64,000 nucleotides of DNA from Streptomyces zagrosensis. Its GTDB lineage: Bacteria; Actinomycetota; Actinomycetes; Streptomycetales; Streptomycetaceae. The stretch is from the NCBI RefSeq assembly GCF_014203645.1, contig NZ_JACHJL010000004.1:1-64000 (forward strand), in the 5' to 3' direction. The translations under genes and the position numbers were made by a program. Positions within the stretch are counted from its first letter, which is position 1. Each line of letters opens with the position of its first letter. This document shows, in pieces, positions 35,557-44,195 of this stretch. The notes under the pieces are model-generated. The model was given only the letters and a program-made list of their open reading frames with translations. It searched no databases and was not told the DNA's origin.

Positions 35557-36612
35557 ATGAGTGACGACCAGCCCGGCCCGTACGGTCAGCCGCCCCAGCA
35601 ACCCCCACAGCCCGGGCCCTACGGTCAGGGCGGCACGGCTGGACAGCCCGGTTACGGCTACCCGCAGCAGCCGACCCAGCCAGGCCCGTACGGGCAGCCG
35701 CCACAGCCGGGACCGTACGGGCAGCCGCCACAGCCGGGACCGTACGGGCAACAACCGCAGCCAGGCCCGTACGGGCAGCCGCCACAGCAGGGTTACGGCT
35801 ACCCGCAGCAGCCCGGCCCGTACGGCCAGCAGGGGCAGTTCTCACAGCCGGGCCCGCCGGTGCCGCCACAGGGCGGAAACAGCAGGAACAAGACGATCGG
35901 CATCGTTGTCGGCGCGGTCGTGGTCGTCGCCGCGATCGTCGGCACCATCATCGGCGTCAGCGGCGGCGATGACGCCGATTCGGCGAAGAGCGGCAAGAAG
36001 AAGGACGTTGTCGCCGGCGACAACGGCGGTCAAAAGGGCTCGGGCGGCAGCGGGGACTCCGACGACAGCAACAGCGACAGCGACAGCGACGATGCCAACG
36101 GCGGCCAGCCGGATGCGCCGGACACCCAGCAGTACAAGCTGACGACGCCGCCAACCGTCGCGTCCGTCTACCAGCGCAAGGGCGAGGGCGAGACGGACAG
36201 CGGTCTCGGCGTGGGCGGCGCACAGCCGACGGGTTTCACGAGCGAGGGTTCGATATCCGCGGACTACGAGGCGAGCGGCAAGCGCCTGTCCCTCGGCGGC
36301 GCCTACGGCACGTCATCGAACCCGGAGGCCGGCGTGGACTGGTTCTTCCAGCAGCTCGCGACCGGCAGCGGTACGCCCAAGGGCTCGCCGCAGAAGTTCA
36401 CCCCGGCCGGGTTCGACGGCGACGTCCTCAAGTGCCAGGTGATCGTATCGAAGTCGGTGCCGATCCAGACCTGTGCGTGGGGCGACTCCAGCACGATCGG
36501 CGCGGTCATCCTCGGCGACCCGGCCGCGGTCACCAACCCCGGATCGGTCAACCTCAGCCAGGTCGCCGACACCACGGCCCAGGTCCGCAAGGACGCACGC
36601 GTGGCGAAGTAG
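35557..36612 (+). CDS. Q/P/G/Y-rich single-pass membrane protein (copy 2)
   Basis: 351 aa; ATG after AAAGGA. The N-terminal 105 residues repeat PQPGPYGQ almost perfectly. One membrane helix (IGIVVGAVVVVAAIVGTIIG) comes next, then an acidic Ser/Asp linker (GDSDDSNSDSDSDDANGG) and a domain sharing TPPTVASVYQRKGEGE, KFTPAGFDGDVLKCQ and CAWGDSSTIG with copy 1. Tandem duplication is the obvious origin. The tyrosine-rich repeats could drive self-association on the cytoplasmic face. Function unknown. Confidence 0.82.
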   Translation: MSDDQPGPYGQPPQQPPQPGPYGQGGTAGQPGYGYPQQPTQPGPYGQPPQPGPYGQPPQPGPYGQQPQPGPYGQPPQQGYGYPQQPGPYGQQGQFSQPGPPVPPQGGNSRNKTIGIVVGAVVVVAAIVGTIIGVSGGDDADSAKSGKKKDVVAGDNGGQKGSGGSGDSDDSNSDSDSDDANGGQPDAPDTQQYKLTTPPTVASVYQRKGEGETDSGLGVGGAQPTGFTSEGSISADYEASGKRLSLGGAYGTSSNPEAGVDWFFQQLATGSGTPKGSPQKFTPAGFDGDVLKCQVIVSKSVPIQTCAWGDSSTIGAVILGDPAAVTNPGSVNLSQVADTTAQVRKDARVAK

Positions 36613-36632
36613 CCCAGCGGCTGCGTACGAAA

Positions 36633-36665
36633 GGGGCGCCCGGCCAGTTCTTGGCCGGGCGCCCC
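36633..36665. terminator. Bidirectional terminator between copy 2 and clpX
   Basis: GGGGCGCCCGGCCA and TGGCCGGGCGCCCC form a perfect 14-bp stem with a 5-nt loop, placed between convergent genes. Confidence 0.85.
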
Positions 36666-36692
36666 TCGCGCGTTGATGGGTGCTGCGAGCGC

Positions 36693-37979
<1,287 letters not shown>

Positions 37980-38072
37980 GAGGTGCTTCCCCTTCGCCTG
38001 GGATCTGCAACACTTGCACAGACCCGGGTGCTTGCCTATCGACGGTACCTTGCCGGGCCCCCCGTACGGGCC

Positions 38073-38122
38073 CCCCTTGGCCCGACTCGATCCGAGTGGG
38101 CATCGAGTCGCACACCAAGGGG
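38073..38122 (-). promoter_or_regulatory. Two-part hairpin between clpP2 and clpX
   Basis: CCCCTTGG ... CCAAGGGG enclose GACTCGAT ... ATCGAGTC, giving two perfect 8-bp stems separated by small internal loops. No T-run follows in the minus direction. It may terminate or attenuate the clpP operon before clpX, or stabilise a processed end. Confidence 0.55.
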
Positions 38123-38144
38123 AGCCGCTCCCGGCACGGCGGGA

Positions 38145-38813
38145 CTAAACCGAAACGGACGTCTTGCGGGTGGACACGATCTGATCCACCAGACCGTACG
38201 CCAACGCCTCGTCGGCGGTGAGGATCTTGTCCCGCTCGATGTCGTCGCGGATCTTCTCGATCGGCGTGGTGGAGTGCTTGGCCAGCATGTCCTCAAGCTG
38301 CGCCCGCATCCGGAGGATCTCGTTGGCCGCGATCTCCAGGTCGGAGACCTGACCGCGCCCGGTCTCGCTGTACGGCTGGTGAATCAGCAGGCGGGCGTTG
38401 GGCAGCGCCATCCGCTTGCCGGGCGTACCGGCCGCGAGCAGCACGGCTGCGGCCGAGGAGGCCTGTCCCATGCACACCGTCTGGATGTCGGGCTTGACGA
38501 ACTGCATCGTGTCGTAGATGGCGGTGAGCGCCGTGAACGAGCCGCCGGGCGAGTTGATGTAGATCGAGATGTCGCGGTCGGGGTCCATCGACTCCAGGCA
38601 CAGCAACTGCGCCATGACGTCGTTGGCGGAGGCGTCGTCGATCTGGACGCCGAGGAAGATGACCCGCTCCTCGAAGAGCTTGGCGTACGGGTCGTACTCG
38701 CGCACACCCTGCGAGGTGCGCTCCACAAAGCGGGGGATCACATACCGGGACTCGGCGGCCGGCCCCTGGTAGAGACCACTACCGACGTTGTTGTTCATCT
38801 GCGTGTTCACCAT
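38145..38813 (-). CDS. clpP2: ClpP protease subunit 2
   Basis: 222 aa. Catalytic serine in [14 protein letters not shown], histidine in [11 protein letters not shown], and the Asp in the usual C-terminal position ([12 protein letters not shown]). The short N-terminal leader ([12 protein letters not shown]) resembles a propeptide. In Streptomyces ClpP1 and ClpP2 are encoded together and form the housekeeping Clp protease with ClpX or ClpC. Starts 44 nt after clpP1. Confidence 0.97.
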   Translation of the reverse strand: MVNTQMNNNVGSGLYQGPAAESRYVIPRFVERTSQGVREYDPYAKLFEERVIFLGVQIDDASANDVMAQLLCLESMDPDRDISIYINSPGGSFTALTAIYDTMQFVKPDIQTVCMGQASSAAAVLLAAGTPGKRMALPNARLLIHQPYSETGRGQVSDLEIAANEILRMRAQLEDMLAKHSTTPIEKIRDDIERDKILTADEALAYGLVDQIVSTRKTSVSV

Positions 38814-38857
38814 CCTGATGGCGTTCGGTGGTCTGAGTGTGGACGCTCGGGTACCGC

Positions 38858-39472
38858 TCAGGCCCCGGTGCCACCGCCGCCAGGAACACTCGCGGCGGAG
38901 GCCATGACGTCGTCGATCAGGCCGTACTCCTTGGCTTCCTCGGCGGAGAACCAGCGGTCGCGGTCGGAGTCGCGGGTGATCTGCTCGACGGACTGGCCGG
39001 TGTGGAAGGCGGTCAGTTCCGCCATCCGCTTCTTCGTGTGCAGCAGCCGCTCGGCGTGGATCTTGATGTCCGAGGCCGAACCCGCCAGGCCGGCGGAGGG
39101 CTGGTGGATCAGGATCTCGGCGTTCGGCAGCGCGAACCGCTTGCCCGGCGTGCCTGCGCTGAGCAGGAACTGGCCCATCGAGGCGGCGAGTCCCATGGCG
39201 ATGGTGACCACGTCGTTCGGGATGAACTGCATGGTGTCGTAGATCGCCATGCCCGCGGAGATGGAGCCACCCGGGCTGTTGACGTAAAGGTTGATGTCCT
39301 TGTCAGGGTCCGCGGCGAGCAGGAGTAGCTGCGCGGTGATCTTGTTGGCGATGTCGTCGTCAACCGGCTGGCCGAGGAAGATGATTCGTTCCCCGAGCAA
39401 CCGGTTGTAGACCTGGTCGCCGAGGCCGCCGCCTACGGTCGGCTCGCCGGCGGAAGGCATCAGATTCGTCAC
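38858..39472 (-). CDS. clpP1: ClpP protease subunit 1
   Basis: 204 aa from GTG. Catalytic Ser in [14 protein letters not shown], His in [13 protein letters not shown], and [20 protein letters not shown] at the C-terminal Asp. First gene of the clpP1-clpP2 operon. A ClgR-type operator lies about 183 nt upstream, fitting the known ClgR activation of this operon in Streptomyces. Confidence 0.97.
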   Translation of the reverse strand: MTNLMPSAGEPTVGGGLGDQVYNRLLGERIIFLGQPVDDDIANKITAQLLLLAADPDKDINLYVNSPGGSISAGMAIYDTMQFIPNDVVTIAMGLAASMGQFLLSAGTPGKRFALPNAEILIHQPSAGLAGSASDIKIHAERLLHTKKRMAELTAFHTGQSVEQITRDSDRDRWFSAEEAKEYGLIDDVMASAASVPGGGGTGA

Positions 39473-39973
39473 GTATCCACCTGCTCGTTGATTCGACGGC
39501 CGCGAGCCGTCTCAGCGTCTATGTGGGCGCGGGGTTAGCGGCGCCGCTGGAACTTCACCCTGCGCGCTTTGGGGGCTCCCGTAGCGCCACCCCTGCCCTC
39601 GTACTTACGGACCCTAACGCGCAGGTCGGACAACACCATCCCGCATCAGGAACTGTTCGCTGTGAGCGCAGGCTCTGGGGCGCTGTGCGCTCTCCTGAGC
39701 GCCGGTGAGCCCGCATGCCGGGCCGCAGGGCGCGCAGGGCGCCCTCAGCCTCGCGCAGGGCCACTCAGCGCCGCCCCGCGGGCATTCGTCACCTTGCCGT
39801 AGGGCCGCGTCCATCCAGCCGTACGCCCGTACGGCCGGTGGGCGCCGGTTCGACACCCAAGCGGAAGGCTCTGCGGCCGTAGCGGCCATCCGGCGGCGGG
39901 GACAGGCACGGGTCCGGGCGCGTGCGCGTCCGGACCCGTGCCGTGGCATCCCGTACCGAGATCAGGCCGGGGC
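39473..39973. other. Intergenic region tig-clpP1
   Basis: 500 bp between two same-strand genes. It contains the ClgR-type box (39655-39668) and thus the clpP1 promoter. I see no gene; reading frames on both strands are Arg/Pro/Ala-rich shadows. Confidence 0.6.
39655..39668. promoter_or_regulatory. ClgR-type operator upstream of clpP1
   Basis: GTTCGC-TGTGA-GCG matches the published actinobacterial ClgR consensus GTTCGC-N5-GCG. ClgR activates clpP1P2, lon and clpC in Streptomyces. Location upstream of clpP1 supports it; binding is not shown. Confidence 0.7.
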
Positions 39974-41434
39974 TCAGCCCTCGGTCTTCTCCTCGGCCTT
40001 CTTGTCCTTCGGCGCCTCGTCGGCCGCGGGCTTCTCGGCGTCGGCCTCGACAGCCTCGGCGCCCTCAGCGTCTGCACCGTCTACAGGTGCCACCGCCTCG
40101 ACGGTCTCGGCAGTCTCGTCTTCCTCGTCTTCCAGGTCCACGACCTCGCCGTTGCTGTCGGTGACCTTGGCGGCCTCGACAACGACTGCGAGCGCCTTGC
40201 CGCGGGCGACCTCGCCGACGAGCATCGGCACCTGGCCACCCTCGACCACGGCCTGCGCGAACTGGTCCGGGCTCATGCCCGAGGACTGGGCGCGGCGCAT
40301 CAGGTGCTCGGTCAGCTCTTCCTGGCCGACCTGGAGCTTCTCCTTGTTGACCAGCTCATCGAGGATGAACTGGGTCTTGATGCCCTTCTCCGCCTGCTCC
40401 TTGGTCTCGGCGTCGAACTCTTCCTCGGTCTTGTCCTGGATCTCCAGGTACTTCTTGAGGTCGAGGCCCATCTGACCGAGCTGGTGGTTGACCAGGTTGT
40501 GCTTGCGGGTCTCGATCTCGTCCTGGAGGAGCTTCTCCGGGATCGGGACCTCGGCCAGCTCCAGAAGGGCTTCGAGCACCTTCTCCTGGGCCTGGGTGGC
40601 CTGCTCGTACTTCTTCGACTGCTCAAGGCGCTTGCGGCTGTCCGCGCGCAGCTCCTCCAGCGTGTCGAACTCGCTGGCGAGCTGGGCGAACTCATCGTCC
40701 AGGGCGGGCAGTTCGCGAGACTTTACCTCGCTGACATCGACCTTGACCTCGGCGTCCTTGCCCTCGGCCGAGCCGCCCTTGAGCTGGGAGGTGAAGGTCG
40801 CGGTGGCGCCGGCCTCCAGGCCGGTGACGGCCTCGTCGATGCCGTCGAGCAGCTGGCCGGAGCCGACGGTGTACGAGACACCCTGGGCGACGCCGTCCTC
40901 CAGCACCTCGCCATCGACCTTGGCCTCCAGGTCGAGAGTGAGGGTGTCGCCTTCGGCTGCGGCGCGCTCAACCACGCTGGTGGTCGCGAAGCGGTCGCGA
41001 AGCTGCTCGATCGCGGCGTCGATGTCCTCTTCGGAAACCTCGACCGCGTCCACGGTGACCTCGATGCCGGAGTAGTCCGGGATCACGATCTCCGGGCGGA
41101 TGTCCACCTCGGCGGTGAAGGCCAGCAGCTCGCCGTCCTTCAGCTCGGTGATGTCCACCTCCGGCTGACCGAGGACGTTCAGCTCACCCTCGTTGACCGC
41201 ATCGGTGTAGAACTTCGGGAGCGCGTCATTGACAGCCTCCTCCAGCACCGCACCACGGCCGAACCGCTGGTCGATGACCCGGGCCGGGACCTTGCCCTTG
41301 CGGAAGCCCGCCACCGTGACCTGCTGGTTGATCTTCTTGTACGCCGCGTCGAGGCTGGCCTTGAGCTCCTCGAAGGGCACCTCGACAGTGAGCCGAACCC
41401 GGGTCGGGTTCAGGGTCTCCACGGCGCTCTTCAC
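39974..41434 (-). CDS. tig: Trigger factor
   Basis: 486 aa from GTG with AAGGAG upstream. Ribosome-binding domain with the signature [23 protein letters not shown]-type prolyl isomerase domain in the middle (about 155-240) and a helical C-terminal chaperone domain. The last 60 residues are an acidic/Ala-rich tail ([20 protein letters not shown]) common in Streptomyces. It folds nascent chains at the ribosome exit. Confidence 0.97.
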   Translation of the reverse strand: MKSAVETLNPTRVRLTVEVPFEELKASLDAAYKKINQQVTVAGFRKGKVPARVIDQRFGRGAVLEEAVNDALPKFYTDAVNEGELNVLGQPEVDITELKDGELLAFTAEVDIRPEIVIPDYSGIEVTVDAVEVSEEDIDAAIEQLRDRFATTSVVERAAAEGDTLTLDLEAKVDGEVLEDGVAQGVSYTVGSGQLLDGIDEAVTGLEAGATATFTSQLKGGSAEGKDAEVKVDVSEVKSRELPALDDEFAQLASEFDTLEELRADSRKRLEQSKKYEQATQAQEKVLEALLELAEVPIPEKLLQDEIETRKHNLVNHQLGQMGLDLKKYLEIQDKTEEEFDAETKEQAEKGIKTQFILDELVNKEKLQVGQEELTEHLMRRAQSSGMSPDQFAQAVVEGGQVPMLVGEVARGKALAVVVEAAKVTDSNGEVVDLEDEEDETAETVEAVAPVDGADAEGAEAVEADAEKPAADEAPKDKKAEEKTEG

Positions 41435-41737
41435 GGTTCGGTCTCCTTGGGGGCTGACTTCTTGGGGTTCGTGCTCTGTATCTGAAGGTACGCACCTGTG
41501 TGTACTGCCACACGTGGCAGTCAGCAGTGACGCTGCGGATCGCGCCCCTTGACGAAGCGGCCCGCCGTAGTACCAGGGGCGGGCCCGTTCCCATCATCAC
41601 AGACATAGGCGCGCAGTTTGCATAGTAACCGCAAGCGCGAGCAGCCCCCTAACGGGATCATGCCCGTTCGCGGCCGGCGCGCCCCACAGGCCCTAGGCGA
41701 GCCATCACACCGGCGCCATGCCGCCGCGAAATGAAAC

Positions 41738-41766
41738 GGCGCCACCGCTGTAGCTGCGGTGGCGCC
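41738..41766 (-). terminator. Terminator of tRNA-Pro
   Basis: GGCGCCACCGC and GCGGTGGCGCC form a perfect 11-bp stem with a 7-nt loop, followed on the minus strand by GTTTCATTTC. It lies 10 nt past the tRNA. The rest of 41435-41776, upstream of tig, has no gene. Confidence 0.8.
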
Positions 41767-41776
41767 TAGGTGGTGC

Positions 41777-41853
41777 TGGTCGGGGTGGCCGGATTCGAAC
41801 CGACGACCTTCCGCTCCCAAAGCGGACGCGCTACCAAGCTGCGCCACACCCCG
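41777..41853 (-). tRNA. tRNA-Pro (anticodon UGG)
   Basis: A full cloverleaf: acceptor CGGGGTG/CACCCCG, D stem GCGC/GCGC, anticodon stem TCCGC/GCGGA with loop TTTGGGA, and T arm with GGTTCGAAT. Discriminator A and an encoded CCA end follow. Confidence 0.97.
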
Positions 41854-42071
41854 TCGGTGCGACACGTAGGGTACATGCCCGCCGGCCTCCATGGTTGCCA
41901 CTTACCCATTGGCTGTCCACTGGCTCATCCACTGGGCAGACCGGAGTGTGCGGAAGTCGGGGCTGACCCGCTACGATGCACCTCGTGCCACGGCCGGGCC
42001 CGCGAGGGCTCGTACGGACCGGTGTTCATGTGATTGCTCACGCGATCAGCTCACCTGGTGTGCCGGTGCGC

Positions 42072-42145
42072 GCGGGCGTAGCTCAATGGTAGAGCCCCAG
42101 TCTTCCAAACTGGCTACGCGGGTTCGATTCCCGTCGCCCGCTCCA
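42072..42145 (+). tRNA. tRNA-Gly (anticodon UCC)
   Basis: Acceptor GCGGGCG/CGCCCGC, D arm GCTCAATGGTAGAGC, anticodon stem CCAGT/ACTGG with loop CTTCCAA, T arm GGGTTCGATTCCC, discriminator T and encoded CCA. Confidence 0.97.
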
Positions 42146-42153
42146 TGGCGTGG

Positions 42154-42195
42154 CCAACGGCCCGGCGTGCGGATTCTCCGCCGCCGGGCCGTTGG
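42154..42195 (+). terminator. Terminator of tRNA-Gly
   Basis: CCAACGGCCCGGCG pairs with CGCCGGGCCGTTGG (14 bp), starting 9 nt past the tRNA. Confidence 0.8.
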
Positions 42196-42651
42196 CGTAT
42201 GCCCAGCGCGTGACGCTCCTGCGGGCATCGGCCGACTCATCGGCTTGAGGGCATCCCGTGCCGGCTTTCGCACGTCTCGCGCACCCTTGGGCTCTTCGGT
42301 GGCGTGCGTTGGGCGGAGGCGGCGGCGTGCGGGTTCCGCACCGGGCCGCACGAGGCCGCTTTGGGGTCGTTTTCCGGGTCGTTTCGATGGGAGGCCGCTG
42401 GGGACTCGGCGGCAGTGGCACGACGTGAGCGGACTCCGACGCACCTGTCGCCCAACCCGGCGAGGTCAGCCCGGATCGCCCAGCCCGACCTGCGCCCGCC
42501 GTCCAGCGCTGGCCGGCGGGCTCCTTGCATGCGGGCCAGGGCATGCCAAAAAGGCCGCACCGTGCCGGCCGTTACGGCCGCGTGCTCTCGCTCGGGGCTG
42601 ACCTTGCCTCCCGGCGTCTTTGCGGACGCGAGGGATGCAGGTGTGCCCCGG
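42196..42651. other. Gene-poor stretch after tRNA-Gly
   Basis: About 455 bp. Frames are open on both strands but without ribosome sites or recognisable sequence. I find no second copy of either tRNA 3' end that would mark an attachment site. Confidence 0.4.
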
Positions 42652-42846
42652 CTAGAAGTCGATGTCGCTGAGCCCCTCGGCCACGTTGTCCAGGAACTCC
42701 TGAATGTCTGGGGACGCATCGGTCGATGCGAGCAGGAACCCAAAGAGCATGGCAATGAGCATGGGCCCAGCCTTGATCTTCCCAGCCCTGTAGACAAACA
42801 CCAAAACTATGCCAACCAGCAGCACAACAGACAGGGAAATAACCAC
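42652..42846 (-). CDS. Small single-pass membrane protein of Streptomyces element type
   Basis: 64 aa from a GTG with GAGG upstream; the frame continues to 43128 but the extra part is Arg/Pro-rich and unsupported. One or two hydrophobic segments (LSVVLLVGIVLVFVY and AMLFGFLLAST), with RAGKIKAGP between and ASPDIQEFLDNVAEGLSDID after. Proteins of this size with LFGFxLAST-x-x-P are, to my knowledge, common on Streptomyces integrative elements and conjugative plasmids. Function unknown; a remnant of a mobile element near the tRNAs is possible. Confidence 0.6.
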   Translation of the reverse strand: MVISLSVVLLVGIVLVFVYRAGKIKAGPMLIAMLFGFLLASTDASPDIQEFLDNVAEGLSDIDF

Positions 42847-43541
42847 AACTGATCCCTCGCCCTCAGTCGCAACACGTCTCTCCGGCCCGGGGAGGAGCAC
42901 GACCCCGCACACCCCCGCCTGAACCATCGTGCCACCAAGTGAGTGGTGGTTGGGGCCAGGTGACGAATCATTGGCCAACCGCGTATGCCGCGGAGACGGT
43001 CCACGAGAGCCCGACACGGTGACGCGGGACGCCTCTTGGCGTGACGGTGGGCCCGGTTTCCGGGCGTACCGGACGGCTCGGCGGGCTCGATCCAGCCGAT
43101 AGTCACCGTAAGAAATCGGCTTGATCACCTACGTTGGTGGCCCTTACAGCCACATTGCTAACGGGAATTCCGAGTGATTTCGGCGCTGCATGCTATAGCG
43201 ACTAAAGCTTCCATAGCCCATGAATTCACCTAGAGCTACCCACGAGATGTCATGACTGCCTTAAGAGGGCACTAGGCCCTTAAATGGGGCAAAAGGTGAC
43301 GCCGTACACACCGCCAGTGCGGCGGGTGTTCCGGTGCGCGATGGAGCCGACGACGGCCAGGGCGTTCCGTAGCGACCCGGCCAAGGCCGCGCAGCGCGGA
43401 ACCCGCGGGCGGGGCTATCCGCGTTCGACGGATTGTGATGTGGCCTTAGGCGGGGGTGGGCAAAAGGGACAAGGCGCCAGGGGGCGGGGCCGTCCGTTGC
43501 GGCCCTGGCCCCCCTTCTCGGCTTCTCAGCTTCTCGGCTTC
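42847..43541. other. Intergenic region with a less GC-rich core
   Basis: About 700 bp. The part 43120-43290 is noticeably AT-richer than its surroundings and likely regulatory or foreign. A plus-strand frame from 43284 (GQKVTPYTPPVRRVFRCAME...) is open for 500 codons but runs antisense through the HD and ABC genes and has no ribosome site. Confidence 0.4.
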
Positions 43542-44012
43542 TCAGCTCTCGGTCGCCGGCAGCCCAAGAAGCTGCCTGGTACGGGCGTACTTGGCCGTCA
43601 GCCGCTCCCGCGTCGCGGGGTCGAGCCGGGCCAGCCGGGCCGGGTCCGCGTTATGGGCCACATCGGCCTCCTTGATGAGCACCGCGCCGGGAGTGGCCAA
43701 CAGCCGGACCGCGTACTCCTCCAGGGACTCACCGGGCCGCTTGGTCATCGCGTCGATCAGTTCCTTCGTGTGCGGCGTCAGTGGCGCCGTGGCCAGCCAC
43801 TCGCGGGAGACGACGCCGTCCTCGATGGCGTCGTGCAGCCACGCCGCCGCGATCTGCTCCTGGCTACCGCCGCGCTCGCGTACGCCTTCGGCCACGGCGA
43901 CCAGGTGTTCCGCATATGGCCTGCCTGCCTTGTCGGTCTGGGCCGCGTGTGCCCTGCGGGCCAGCGCTTCGACCTCGTCCAGCGTCAAAACCGGCATGTC
44001 CGCTGTCCTCAT
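43542..44012 (-). CDS. HD-domain phosphohydrolase (SpoT-like hydrolase fold)
   Basis: 156 aa. The metal-binding HD pattern is visible: an early histidine (AEHLVAVAEGV), AAAWLHDAIEDGV with the HD pair, and IKEADVAHNADPARL with the distal aspartate. This is the arrangement of the (p)ppGpp hydrolase domain of RelA/SpoT, and small stand-alone members (Mesh1/SAH type) can hydrolyse (p)ppGpp. Substrate not proven. The start could be this ATG or the second (MPVLTLDEVEAL). Confidence 0.8.
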   Translation of the reverse strand: MRTADMPVLTLDEVEALARRAHAAQTDKAGRPYAEHLVAVAEGVRERGGSQEQIAAAWLHDAIEDGVVSREWLATAPLTPHTKELIDAMTKRPGESLEEYAVRLLATPGAVLIKEADVAHNADPARLARLDPATRERLTAKYARTRQLLGLPATES

Positions 44013-44195
44013 TTCCTGGCTTCTGGTGGCCGGTTCCTAGTTTCGGGCCCGGCGTTTCAGCTCGCATGTTCCCCGTCGCAGGTTTCCGGTCCCGCCGGCC
44101 TCTCCCGTATCCGGTTTTCCGGCTTCCGCGTCGGCATGCGCCGCTGTGCGATCCATCTCATCCGGCACTGGCGCGGGTGCCCTGGCGGGCAGCGG

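Noticed and set aside
41777..42145. Attachment site at the tRNA 3' ends
   Set aside because: No second copy of either 3' end was found in the window.
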